A stretch of 64,000 nt of DNA, from positions 930,001-994,000 of the forward strand of contig CM075941.1 of NCBI GenBank assembly GCA_038030265.1, read 5' to 3'. Shown here piece by piece: positions 33,926 through 44,336 of the stretch; position 1 is the first letter of the stretch; each line of letters begins with the position of its first letter. The translations under genes and the position numbers were made by a program. Below the pieces are notes generated by a model. It was not told where the DNA came from and ran no database searches. It saw only the letters and a list, made by a program, of their open reading frames with translations. This DNA is from Corythucha ciliata (taxonomy: Eukaryota; Arthropoda; Insecta; Hemiptera; Tingidae).

Positions 33926-34549
33926 AAGATATGGAGGCACTACTTGAAAAAATTTCGTTGACAGCGATTGAACGAAAAATCACACTCTCGGGCTCAAATC
34001 TGATGTTGACTTGAGACAATCGAACATTCGAGAATGGGTGGCTTGAGTATAAATCTCGGGAAATAGCCGAGTTTGCTTCGATTTTATACGTTAACCACAG
34101 AAAATTGACAAAATTCTACGAAATGCATTCGAAATTTTTACCAATGTTCACAAAAAGTCTGGCAGTCGCAGCGTTTCACAATCTAAACGAAGAGTGTAAA
34201 CCACCCGTTTGCCCAAAGTTCAACAGCTGGTTCACCTGTGAGTCTGGCGACCAAGTCCTGCCTTGTAATAAATACTGCAACGGCCATTTCGAGTGTAAGG
34301 ACAAATCTGACGAGCCACCTGGATGTAAGGAAGTTGCAGTGTGTGTGTGTGTGTGCGGAAAATGATGGAACGAATTTTATCGGTGTTCCAACAGGTTCGC
34401 ACCCTTTTTTAAAGACTTGTTCACCTGAAGAGTATCGCTGCGACGACGGCAAACAGTGCATTTCTTATCTGAGTTGTAAGTACTTGAATGCTTGTCAAGA
34501 TCGTAGTCACACAAATTATTGTGATACCAAACGGAAGTATTTTTTATAA
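33926..34549 (+). pseudogene. Gene fragment with two LDL-receptor class A modules
   Basis: The frame upstream reads MEALLEKISLTAIERK, has one TGA near 34014, then FASILYVNHRKLTKFYEM. Module 1 runs VCPKFNSWFTCESGDQVLPC, CNGHFECKDKSDEP: the six Cys and the Ca-binding D-x-S-D-E signature are present. Module 2 (CSPEEYRCDDGKQC, CQDRSHTNYC) is in another frame. The two are separated by a GT microsatellite (34339-34355) and a segment ending CCAACAG at 34394, readable as an intron of about 50-55 nt. LDLa modules bind ligands or Ca2+ in secreted or membrane proteins. No signal peptide or membrane segment can be assigned. This is the strongest non-transposon coding signal here, but it is broken or mis-split. 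Confidence 0.5.
34339..34355. repeat. (GT)n microsatellite within LDLa gene region
   Basis: GTGTGTGTGTGTGTGTG between the two LDLa modules. Read as coding it gives a VCVCV run and then a stop, so it is probably intronic. Confidence 0.8.
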
Positions 34550-34559
34550 GTTCGATTGA

Positions 34560-35110
34560 GTTGTAATGAAGTGATCCTATGACACATATTTGCCACTATC
34601 AGAGTGATTTTTTGCCATAAATGAAGTGCAATAAATTTGTTTTCCAAGCAATTCAAATTACGCCGTTGTTTACGTGTAATTAATCATGCAAGGTCAAATG
34701 ACAATGCAGGGTCAAGGTGCGAATGACGCGGCACATGAACGAGTAAAAGTAATTATTGGGGCCGCGTGATTTACCCACTTTCGGTACTATCGCGCTCCAG
34801 GAAATATCACCAGAGGTGGTTCCGTGCAGTTGACACTTGTCACTAATCCGACGGCAGATTACCGTCATCGCACGACTGTCAGCACCATTTTTCTCAATTT
34901 CATCCATGAATTATCACTTTTTCTTAATTTTAGCTTCGAATCAAGCCTTTTTAGCGCCTTTTCTCGATTGAACCACAAACGTACCATCAGAAGTAAAAAA
35001 TTGTCGTTTCCTTAGGTACTTCTTGTAGCCTCTAATTAGCACTTTTTCTGTACTTTATCCGCGGAAGCTTTAAAGCAACTTCAGCTGCGAAGTAGAGCTT
35101 TTTTCTCTCT
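34560..35110 (-). repeat. Unassigned DNA, then reverse-oriented ~30-bp repeat
   Basis: 34560-34865 has no recognised feature. From about 34870 to 35110 phrases such as CTTAATTTTAGCTTCGAA and TAGCGCCTTTTCTC are the reverse complement of the CGCTAATTCGCGGCTAAAATTGAG family. It faces the forward block at 35380-35960. Confidence 0.45.
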
Positions 35111-35379
35111 TCTGTCCGTGAATCTGTAGCGTACCGAGATAGGCGAGAGGGGACCGGATCACCCCGAGCCCCCTATATTTATGTCGGCCTGAAATTGTGG
35201 ATTTTAATGATCTATGTTCATGTTTGTAGGTACGTGAAAACGACTTTTTGGCACGCGTTCGGGCAGCGATATTGGCTCTTTTCGACGATTTTCATTCCAT
35301 CCGACCCAGGTGGGAATGCTTGCAGTGATCAGCAAAGTGTGTATACAGCTGAATATTCTATTTGGCCCTCAAAAGCGCT

Positions 35380-35960
35380 ATTCTGAAGAGAAAACGCGGC
35401 CTTCTGAGGGTAACTTCGCGGCTGAAATAGAGAAACTACGCTGCTCCCCTGTTTTGTTTTAGGCCCTTAAGCGGATAAAAATGAGAAGGCGTACTAATAT
35501 GCTACTCTTGCGGGTAATTACCAGCGCAGCAAAAAGTTGGGAAAAATCGTTAATATTCGTGGCTAAAACGGTTAAAAAGCGTTCATTCGCGGTATCTCGG
35601 ATAAAATCGCTGATTTGCGATGTAGATGCCACTTTTTATGGCTAAAATGAACAAAAAACGCTAATTTTTTTGCTTTTCTGCAAGCGCTAAAGCCAAAAAA
35701 AGGCAAGAAACCCCACTAAGGCTATACAATAAAAGAAACACGCAAATGCGCGGGGCTAAAATTGGGTAAAATGACAAAGTCGCATCTGAAATTGCAAAAA
35801 ATCGCCCATTCGTGGATAAAAAAAAAAAAAAAAAAAACCCCTAATTTGCAGCTAATTTTCTTTAAAAATGCTAATTCACGATTGAAATTTAGAAGAATGG
35901 CTAATTAGTTGCTCAAGTTGGGACAAACGCTAATCCACGGCAAAAATTGAGAAATAAATA
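35380..35960 (+). repeat. ~30-bp CGCTAATTCGCGGCTAAAATTGAG repeat, forward block
   Basis: Copies such as AAAACGCTAATTTTT, GCGGGGCTAAAATTGGG and GGGACAAACGCTAATCCACGG recur about every 30-40 bp, interrupted by an A19 run near 35820. The block is paired with the reverse-oriented block at 34870-35110. Confidence 0.65.
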
Positions 35961-36192
35961 GCTAATTCAGCTATAGCCCGGCCAAAGATTGAAGAACATC
36001 GAATCTCCACCTAAGTTCTCACTGAGAGCTTCCCCTTACCCCTTCCATTGTACAGCCGTTTACCTCCTAAAGTTTTGAAACTTCTTATCACTCGGGGATC
36101 GCGGTTCACTGATCTTTCTGACTACAACTGGTAGATGTTTTGATTTGTTAAATTTTGTCAAGAATCCTTATTTTTCGTGCTCAAATACTAAA

Positions 36193-36482
36193 ATGTTTCA
36201 CTTTTCCTTCGGTCTTTCGGCGGAAGGGTTGATATTTAAACGTACCGTGGAATTCATTGTTTATGCAATTCCTTCCGAAGCTATGAGGCTGAGTTGCCGA
36301 AGTGAGTAAGCCAACATGATAATTATTTTCCTATTTATTTTACAATCTACGCATCGTTATCCTTGGTATGATTCTTATTTTTGGTTTTAGGACCGGAAGA
36401 ACGTCCTTTGTCGAGACAAACCTTCTCAAAACGCGTCTTTAACCAGGAAAACTACAACCCGATTGCTCGACAAATCTGTTGA
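36193..36482 (+). CDS. Hypothetical two-exon 66-residue ORF, unproven
   Basis: An ATG at 36193 (MFHFSFGLSAEGLIF) stays open to a strong donor at 36302 (GTGAGTAAG). The matching acceptor TTGGTTTTAG ends at 36390, and joining 36193-36301 to 36391-36482 keeps the frame (AMRLSCR then RPEERPLSRQTFSKRVF) to a TGA. The 89-nt intron and consensus sites are the only evidence. There is no domain and no homologue that I recognise, so chance is quite possible. Confidence 0.2.
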
Positions 36483-36619
36483 AGCCTGCTTCGTTAAATT
36501 GAAACGTTCCTGGTCCGAGCGACGGAAAATAGCCACAAATCTCTACTTTTACATAGTTATCTGTTGTTTTTTTGGTGAAACTATCGGGATTTCACGGAAT
36601 TCTCAAGTAAAAGTCTTGT

Positions 36620-36754
36620 TAAGACCCCCACACACGGGTTGTCTTGTCTTTGACTCGAACTCGAAGCGTTTCAATGTCGAACACGAATGCAATTTACACA
36701 AGCCCCTTTCGAGTTAGCGTCGAAAACAAGACAAACTGTGTGTGGAGGGCCCTA
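36620..36754. mobile_element. ~135-bp MITE with CCACACAC..TTGTCTTG ends
   Basis: The left arm GACCCCCACACACGGGTTGT then CTTGTCTTTGACTCGAACTCG and the reverse complement of the right arm (GGGCCCTCCACACACAGTTTG, TCTTGTTTTCGACGCTAACTCG) match over about 45 bp with scattered mismatches around a ~40-bp loop. No coding capacity and no exact target duplication. Confidence 0.6.
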
Positions 36755-37446
36755 CATGTTTATTTGCCGTTCTAAAAAGTTATCTACTTGCCTGTGTGGT
36801 ATCCATGTCTGACTGTTTTCTTTCTGAATACATGTTTGCATTTTTTACTTGACTGGATGTTTTCGTTGAAACTGACCAGACGCGGGCCAACAGTTTTGCT
36901 CATGGGGAGGGGGGGGGAGCAAAATAAGTCCCTTTGCCACTTGGCAAACTCGTAGCCACAACCTAAAAACATTCATTTCGTCTTCAAGAAACAAGGGCCG
37001 GGTCTCCTACCTAACTCGATTTTTGCCAGGTAAGATAAGGTCGAGCGCCAAGAGCGGGGTTCATAATGCACAGTCTACTCGGAGAACAATACAGCGATTT
37101 CCCTTTTCACCCACTTAATCACTCCCACACACCGCCACCGATTATACTAAAAAGTAGGAAATTCACACCACCACAATCCAGATCGTTAGACCGACAAACC
37201 AAACAATTTGGCTCACGGTCTGATTCAAAACTAATCATAGGCATGTGGCACTTTCAAAAACAAAAATCGCTATTTTTGACTCTCACAAACGCCAGATTTG
37301 CGGATTTTTGCTCTTCCAAATCTTTTGGTGGATTTGTCTCGTTAAAATCGTAATTTCGTGAAATTTGCTTGTTCAAACTCCAAATTTCGTGGGTTTTGCT
37401 CTTTCAAAAACCTCTTTTACTGAATTTCACTCTTTCAGAACCTTTA
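36755..37446. other. No gene seen
   Basis: Short frames only. From 37240 to 37440 a loose ~50-bp phrase recurs three or four times (CTTTCAAAAAC...AATTTCG...TTTTGCTCTTCCAAA), a weak local repeat. A G run lies near 36905. Confidence 0.35.
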
Positions 37447-38570
37447 TTACATAAAATTTATTATAAATGTATTTATACGACAAAGACCAACGTCGAAAAG
37501 CCAGAGCAGTTCATCCACCAAGGTAGGGGGGGGGGCGGTTTCATCATTGCACAAATCAATTTCTTTCTCCCTAAGTGATGTACCAACACTATTTCGAGCA
37601 AGATCGTTCTTGATGGCTCCCCACACCAACTCAATCGGATTTAAGTCGGGGTGATAAGGAGGGAGACGCAGAGGTATGTGACCAAAAGACCGGATCAAGT
37701 CATCTACCACCAGTTCGAGAAGTTCTGCTTTCGTTGATGTTTCGCAGAATTCGATGCCATGCTGGGAAAACTATTCGACAATAACGCGCTTAAGGCTGCC
37801 GGAATTCGGCTTTTTGTTTCTTTCGAGGCAATGATAACTCGCGTTGTTCATGACTATGGCACTGCCTGCCGGCACGTTGGGTAGGAAGCACGTACTGAGC
37901 CATTTCGAGAAATTCTCAGCATTCATGAACGTGTGATAGTCCCCTGAAGTACTTGAGGATTTGAAAATCAGGAGACCGTCTCTAACGAAGCCTTGCTCCC
38001 CACCTCCACGAACAACAATAAGTCGATTGCCCTTGCCTGAAATATAAAATCACGAGAAACTATTTTCATGCTAAAGAAATGAAGAATCATCAGCTCACCT
38101 ATTTTATGAGTAGCCCCCAATTCGTCCTCCGACTGCCAACAGGATGTAACGTTGTGGGCCTCTTGTACGTACGTTTTTTCCAGGAAGACAATATTCTTGT
38201 TGGCCTCTCGATGTTTTTTTATCTCCCTCAGGTAGGAGACCCTACGGGCTGCAATTTCTGGCCGCTCAATTAGAATTTTACGATTGGATTCACACTTCTT
38301 CCACTTAAACCCCAGGTGATGTAGGCGCTGCCGAATGTACTCCTTACCGCAGTCTACAACGCCTTGCTCTAGTAACTCCTTATGGAGAAGCCTAATTGAC
38401 GGGCACTGCCTTTTAACAGCATAAAACTGCGAACTTTCAAACGAATGGCACTGTCAGTAAAAGAATCGAACTCGACTCGCTTCTTATGTGGAATGTTCTT
38501 CCTCGTAGGTGTGGTGAAAAGTGACCGACTCATACTCGAGACCTCTGAGGTCGATCGTTCGGCTTCGGCA
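37447..38570 (-). pseudogene. Tc1/mariner-like (DDE_3) transposase, inactive
   Basis: Read on the minus strand: basic N-terminus (KKRVEFDSFTDSAIR), winged-helix region (LLEQGVVDCGKEYIRQRLHH, FKWKKCESNRKILIERPEI), then the DDE core. The first catalytic box reads NIVFLEKTYV where relatives have LDETW, so the Asp is Glu. The second reads IVMNNASYHC where relatives have LDNASYH, so the Asp is Asn. The third, PPYHPDLNPIELVWGAIK, is intact. A 62-nt GT..AG intron interrupts the frame at 38037-38098 between ATHKIG and KGNRLIVV. A frameshift near 38430 and a TAG after VIVE (near 37770) add to the decay. LINE C starts at its 5' edge. Confidence 0.85.
38037..38098 (-). other. 62-nt intron in DDE_3 transposase
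   Basis: Donor GTGAGCTG (38098 downward) and acceptor ATATTTCAG (to 38037) bracket an AT-rich stretch. Removing it joins SEDELGATHKI to GKGNRLIVVRGG, the expected order in this family. Confidence 0.7.
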
Positions 38571-38572
38571 AA

Positions 38573-39096
38573 TTGAAATTGTTGTTAAGTCAAGTGTTGA
38601 TAAAAATAGGAGAATTTCTGATTTAAATGAGCGGGTTGTTTACTTGGAACAACAGGCCCTTAAACTGAATGTAGAAGTCAAGGGAATTCCGGAAACGCAA
38701 AACGAAGATTGTCGGAGTATTGCGGGGGATATATTTAAAACTTTAAAGATTGATGTGGGAATCAATGATGCGTTCAGCGTGGGTGTCGCTGGTCGTGGTA
38801 ATGATTCGTCACGCCGGCCCATTATTAAAACTTGTTCTGAACAAGATAAAGTTGTAATAATTAAGGAAGCTAAAAAGATTAAACCAAAGGTGAATAATCT
38901 TTTTGCCAAGTGGCCGGACACCCCGATTTACGTTAACGAGCATTTGACATTTCACACGAAAGCACTGTTGTTCAAAGCTAAGCAATTTGCCCGTGAGCAT
39001 GGGTATGCTTTCGCTTGGTGTGCGAATGCTCGAGTCTATCTAAGAAAGACTCCGGATTCAAGAAGAAATAGTTCGCGGGGAGGAGGATATAAATAA
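38573..39096 (+). pseudogene. LINE C ORF1, coiled coil and FP-like domain
   Basis: It reads VVKSSVDKNRRISDLNERVV, LEQQALKLNVEVKGIPE, DIFKTLKIDVGINDAFSVG and ends near the basic tail RRNSSRGGGYK. A heptad-like coiled coil followed by a VEVKGIPE box is typical of ORF1 proteins of CR1/L2-type insect LINEs, which bind RNA as oligomers. The N-terminus is truncated: the frame runs upstream into transposase DNA, so no authentic start is present. Confidence 0.75.
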
Positions 39097-39275
39097 ATTG
39101 GAGTGATCTTCTGTTTTGCTTTTTGTGGTTGTTATCCAATTAGTTTTAATTTTAAATTTATCATTATGGAAGAACTATCAACTTTGCTTGATGAATCGGA
39201 GACGTTTGATACTTTTGTGTGTGACACTTTGCAAGAGTTCGAGCCTTTTTTTGTAGTAGTTTTAAAGGCCTTAAG

Positions 39276-40236
39276 TTGGTCTCTGTAAATATTCGTAGTG
39301 TTAAGAAGCATTTCGTTGATTTAGAAGCATTTTTGGCGTCTACTAATGTTGCTTTTGATATTATTGTATTGTCTGAGACTTGGAATTACGATCACTTGAG
39401 TTTTGAAAATGGCGGATATTCAAATTTATTTTCTAAAAAACAAATTAATAGAACGGAAGGGATTTCTATTTATGTTAAGGATAGCCTGTCAGTTATATCA
39501 GTGGACTACGATGTCATGGCTAATTGTAATGCAATTCTTTTAAATATAGTATATAAAGGGGTGAAATTTGTCATTACGGCCTTGTATAGGTCGCCTGAGC
39601 TACCTCGTTGTTGAGTTGTTAGATTTATGTTCAGCACATAAAGTTCTTATATTTATTGGAGATATCAATATTAATAAGTTGAATTTGACAAAGAACTCCA
39701 TGAGGTATTGTAATATAATGGCGATGTACGGGTTTCAAAGTGTCATAAATGGAATTACTAGAGAGTTAAATGGTTCTCATGCTCGTGTATTAATCACTTA
39801 TTCGTTAAAGGTTGTTTAGGTAGTAAGAGTTTTGGTGTAATTTATAAAGAATCAATTGCTGATCATTACACGTGTTTAGGAGGGTTGACCTTTGACTGCA
39901 AGTGGGAAAATAAGTTGTCTGGTAATGTAGCTGTTCAGGATAAAGTTTTTAGAGATAGAATACCTAACAAAATTGTAGTTGATTATGCTAAACTTGATGA
40001 AAGACTTAAGCTGGAAACCTGGGAATGCGTCTATGAGGCTACTTGCGACGTTGATAGATTGTTAGAGTTATTTTTAGATAAATTTCAGGAACATGTAGAC
40101 AAAAGTAGTTCAGTTGTTGTGCAAGAAAGCAGTAAATTTACAAAATTAACTAAATGGATAACTAAAGGGATAATAATATCGATAAGGAATAGGGATAGAC
40201 TTAATAAGAAGTTGTTGAAGGAACCCTACAATGTTC
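39276..40236 (+). pseudogene. LINE C ORF2, endonuclease segment, frameshifted
   Basis: SVNIRSVKKHFVDLEAFL and FDIIVLSETWN (catalytic Glu) open the endonuclease. After a frameshift near 39600 the second catalytic loop LIFIGDININKLNL follows. Another frameshift near 39800 leads to SIADHYTCL and the linker (TKWITKGIIISIRNRDRLNK). The segment ends at the 12-bp target duplication in KEPYNV. With the downstream part it is a complete but twice-frameshifted endonuclease. Confidence 0.85.
40225..40236. repeat. Target-site duplication, left copy (CCTACAATGTTC)
   Basis: The 12-bp CCTACAATGTTC occurs here and at 48924-48935, and in both places it encodes the same LINE C residues (PYNV). It brackets the tRNA foldback array. 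Confidence 0.9.
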
Positions 40237-40319
40237 ATTAGTAAATTAATTAAACTGATATTATCCGGACGACGATGGAAGGGCATAGCCCAACACGATT
40301 CGAGTTTCAAGAAAAAATG

Positions 40320-40392
40320 GCTCCCCGGCGGGATTTGAACTCGCAACCTCTGGATTACCAGTCCAGCACGCTGCCATTTGCGCCACGGAGAC
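40320..40392 (-). tRNA. tRNA-Thr(GGT)-like, unit 1
   Basis: The 73-nt cloverleaf common to all 16 units has: acceptor GTCTCCG/CGGGGAG (first pair G-G mismatched, remainder paired with one G-T), D stem GCGC/GCGT, anticodon arm CTGGA-CTGGTAA-TCCAG with anticodon GGT (Thr), five-nt variable loop, and T arm GCGGG-TTCAAAT-CCCGC. A box (TGGCGCAAATGG) and B box (GGTTCAAATCC) fit Pol III consensus. CA then T6 follow, so CCA may be read across the 3' end. This first copy alone has a T-stem mismatch (GCGAG). Confidence 0.55.
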
Positions 40393-40641
40393 GCCTATGG
40401 GAGTCGTACTCCGAGGGATAAGCTAAGCCGAACCCCACCTAGGTCCATTGTTTCTCGAAACTCTAGGCGCTTCTCCTGATCGGTAAACCACGCCGAATTT
40501 AATCTTATCTAGATGTTGTTAGATTGATATAATGAATAAATCTGTCGCCGGCATTTTAATTAGTAAATTAATTAAACTGATATTATCCGGACGACGATGG
40601 AAGGGCATAGCCCAACACGATTCGAGTTTCGAGAAAAAATG

Positions 40642-40714
40642 GCTCCCCGGCGGGATTTGAACCCGCAACCTCTGGATTACCAGTCCAGCACGCTGCCATT
40701 TGCGCCACGGAGAC
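40642..40714 (-). tRNA. tRNA-Thr(GGT)-like, unit 2
   Basis: Consensus copy with A and B boxes and the T6 terminator intact. LINE D begins 16 bp beyond its 5' side (at 40731), and this copy lies in the left half of the 98-bp duplication. Confidence 0.6.
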
Positions 40715-40730
40715 GCCTATGGGAGTCGTA

Positions 40731-41643
40731 CGCGCCTTCTTATATTCTACAACGACTAGGCATTATTCGGGGAGTTTGCCACGAACTCACCGAGGAAGAC
40801 ATAGTTACTGACGTACATTCACCGAATTATGGTCTCATAAAGGTAATTAGGGCTAAACGCTTCTCTCGTAAAATAATTGAAAATGGTCAAACTAAATTTG
40901 TTCCAACCCAGACAGTCTTGTTAACGTTTCGTGGGCAGGAACTGCCGGAATACATCATATTGCATTGCGTCAAATGCCCCATTGAACCATACACACCAAG
41001 GATTAACCAGTGCTTCAATTGTCTTAGATACGGCCATAAAAAGGATTTTTGTAGAAGCGACACAAGATGCAGCAAATGCGGAGAGCAACACCCAAGTAGT
41101 GAATGCCCCCCCGACAAGCCCCCTTACTGTGTGCATTGTAAAGGAGAGCACTCTGCTCTCTCTAAGAGTAAATGCCCGGAATTCAGTAAGCAAAGGTCCA
41201 TCAGAACGTTAATGACTGACGAAAATCTTTCTTTCACCGAGGCTAGGGACAAAATGAGCATAAAATCATTCAAATCAGTTCTAACTAATCAGCCTCCCAA
41301 AATAAATAACACAACAGTTTTCCCCTCATTACAGTCAACAAACCGAGTTCCTCCTAAACGAACCCGCCCGAACACCCCTCCTGACAAAACCTTCGAAGAA
41401 CATCGTCAAATTCTAGAGAATCACCGACATGATATGGACAAATGCACACCTATCTCTAAAAATCCGTACTCACCAGCCGCCGAAGAGGACCGGGTCTCCC
41501 GAAATTCCTCTTACAACACCGATATCCTTTGCGAAGCTCTATTTGAAGTTTTTAATAGTCTAAAAGAAACACCTCTAAAAGAAAAAAGTGACATCATAAA
41601 AGAAATCAAGTCTAGAATTTCACATTTCTCTCTATTAAAATGA
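40731..41643 (+). CDS. LINE D ORF1 (gag-like), 5' truncated
   Basis: The LINE-derived part reads LQRLGIIRGVCHELTEEDIV, then three CCHC knuckles: CFNCLRYGHKKDFC, CSKCGEQHPSSEC and CVHCKGEHSALSKSKC (about residues 135-195 of the open frame), typical of I-like ORF1 nucleic-acid chaperones. The frame is open to TGA at 41641-41643 without internal stops. Upstream it stays open through the antisense of the tRNA (MAPRRDLNPQPLDYQSS), giving a possible chimeric 348-residue product from 40597. The native N-terminus is missing. Confidence 0.85.
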
Positions 41644-44336
41644 GTAATAACTCTTTAAAATTTTTACAATGGAACGCAAGGTCCGCCGTAAGCAACAAAG
41701 GCAGTTTAGAAGCTTGTTTATCACAAAATAATATTAATATCGCAATTCTTTCAGAGACATGGTTTCGACCTAATCAAGCAGTAAATTCCAGTGGTTTCAA
41801 TGTCATTAGAAAAGATCGAGATGATGGCAAAGCTGGAGTAGCCATTCTCGTCAAAAACAATATACCGTATACTGAAATGCCACGTATAAATTTTGAAAAT
41901 ATTATGTCAGTAGCCATATCTATCCCTTTTGAAACAAAAACCATTTCAATTGTGTCTATCTACAATAATCCTAGAAATAACGTCTCGTCTAGAAGTTGGG
42001 AGCAATTTTTCAATACATTTAAAAAACCTTGTATTATAGCTGGTGACTTCAACTCCCATCATCGCACGTTCGGGTGTTCTTTATCAGACCATAAAGGATC
42101 AGCCCTCGTTGAGGCCGCTGATAACTGCAATTTAATTCTCTTAAATGACGGCTCCCCAACCATGTTAAAATCCTCTAGACAAACTAACGATTCGGCAATA
42201 GACTTAACTTTTGTATCACCGGAGCTCTCTCCGAAGTTTGAGTGGTGCATACTGGATGACCCCATGGGATCCAATCATTTGCCGATCATTTTCGGTACAA
42301 CGGTTCCTTATGATAATAGCGTTAACTTACGATCGAACAAAAAATGGAAACTGAACGAAGCTGATTGGGACAAATATTCACACCTTATGGAAAAGTTATC
42401 GGCAGAACAATTGCCTTCCTACAACAGTTCTTATGATTACAAAACTTTCATTGATAATATCAATAGAGCTAGCGATCAAGCAATCCCGAAGTATAAAGAA
42501 GTGAAGAACCTCAAATTTTGTAAAAAATGGTGGAATGAAGAATGTAAAATAGCTATAGATAAAAGGAAAACAGCATACCTTGAATATAAAAATTCCCCTA
42601 CCTACAATAATTACATATCTTACCAAAGAGCGGATGCTCAAGCAAAAAAAATAGTTCGGCAGAGCAAAAACAAATCGTGGCAAACGTATTGTGAAGGAAT
42701 TAATAGAAAAAATAGTATAAAGGATATGTGGAAGGCATTTAAGCACCTCAAAAACAACAACTCCCAAAATAACTCTCCCATAACAGCAGGCGAACGGACT
42801 AATGATTTTTTTAACAAAATGTGCCCTCCTTTCGTCCCCGAGGACAACTACTTCGACTTGAATACACACAATGACCATTTTATACTTAAGCCTTTCACAG
42901 AAAAAGAGTTTAATAATGCCGTAAAAGAAAAAAGAAATACCGCTCCCGGATTGGACCATATACACTACCCCATGATTTCACATCTTCCAACTATATCTAA
43001 ACGAATACTTTTACACATTTTCAATCAAGCATGGGAAACAGGTGAATTCCCTGAAGATTGGAAAAATCACGTGGTGATCCCTCTTCTAAAACCTAATAAA
43101 CCCGGAGGCGACTGTAATTCCTACAGACCCATCTCTCTAACATCGTGCGTAGTGAAAACATTGGAACGAATGATAAAATGTAGGCTGGAGTGGTACATCG
43201 AATCTCAAGAAATTTTACCCTCAAGTCAATACGGATGTCGAAAAGGAAAATCTATACATGACTGCCATTCGCTCCTACTCACAGACATAGATATGAGTTT
43301 AACTGAAGATAAAACATTGCTTGCGGCATTTCTCGATGTTTCCGGGGCCTACGACAACGTAAACATACAACTGTTAGGACAAAAATTGTTTAATATAGGT
43401 CTACCTTTAAAATTTATCAATAATATCTTCAAATTAATAGATGGTAGAAATATATTTCTTAGAATTAACAGCGAATACGTCGGTCCAAGAATCTGTAGAG
43501 TAGGCTTACCACAAGGGGGCATACTAAGCGTCCCGTTATATGCAATCTATGCAGCCGACTTAGTTAGACATTGTCCCCCAAATATAAATATTGTTCAATA
43601 CGCAGATGACGTATGTATATACACTGCACACAAAAACATAACTACATGCGTGAATGACCTAGATCACGCGATGCAGAATATTTTTACATGGACCCACAAG
43701 AATGGCATGACTATTGCAACAGACAAATCATCAGTTTGTCTTTTCACTAGAAGACGACGAAATCCCCTGGGCGACTCAATTATTTTAGGAGGGGCGGCCC
43801 TCCAGGTCAAAACAAATATCCGATTTTTAGGATTACAGATCAATAATAAATTAAAATGGAAACATCACATTCAAGATATAGTATGTAAAGCTGAAAAATA
43901 TATTAATGTATTAAAAATGATCTGTTACAACAAGTGGGGTACAGACCCATCAACTTGTCTTCTTTTCTATAGGTCAACAATTAGAACTTTAATTGACTTT
44001 GGAAGCCTTTTCTACAGCAGAGCTAATACTGCAACGATTCAATTACTCGATAAGGTGCAATACAAATGCATAAGGCTATGTATGGGGTACTTGAGCAGCA
44101 CGCCAATCAATGTCATGTTGTCCGAGGCACACGAGCCACCACTTGAACTACGACGTAAAATGCTCGCCGATAGATACGTGCTGAAAACTCTTTCTCACTC
44201 ATCTTCCGTGATAAAAAAGATATGCCACTTGTCCACCATAGTCCTAACCCATACCTACTGGAACAAAAAACCCACTCCTTTAATAGTAAATAGCTTTCTT
44301 GACTGCTCAAAATTTCAACCTATTATTTCTTGTACT
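40731..44336 (+). mobile_element. LINE D: I-like LINE nested in the tRNA array
   Basis: A 3606-bp insertion truncated at both ends. ORF1 lacks its N-terminus and ORF2 lacks the RNase H and 3' UTR expected for this group. The 3' junction falls at GAAAAAATGG, the A-run beside the tRNA. The 98 bp from that A-run through the tRNA to GGGAGTCGTA are present on both sides (40633-40730 and 44337-44434). This is either an unusually long target duplication or insertion with deletion within a repeat array. No poly(A) is added beyond the A6 belonging to the unit. Confidence 0.85.

Noticed and set aside
42396..42965. 189-codon minus-strand frame
   Set aside because: It lies antisense within the intact LINE D ORF2, whose motifs are unmistakable.
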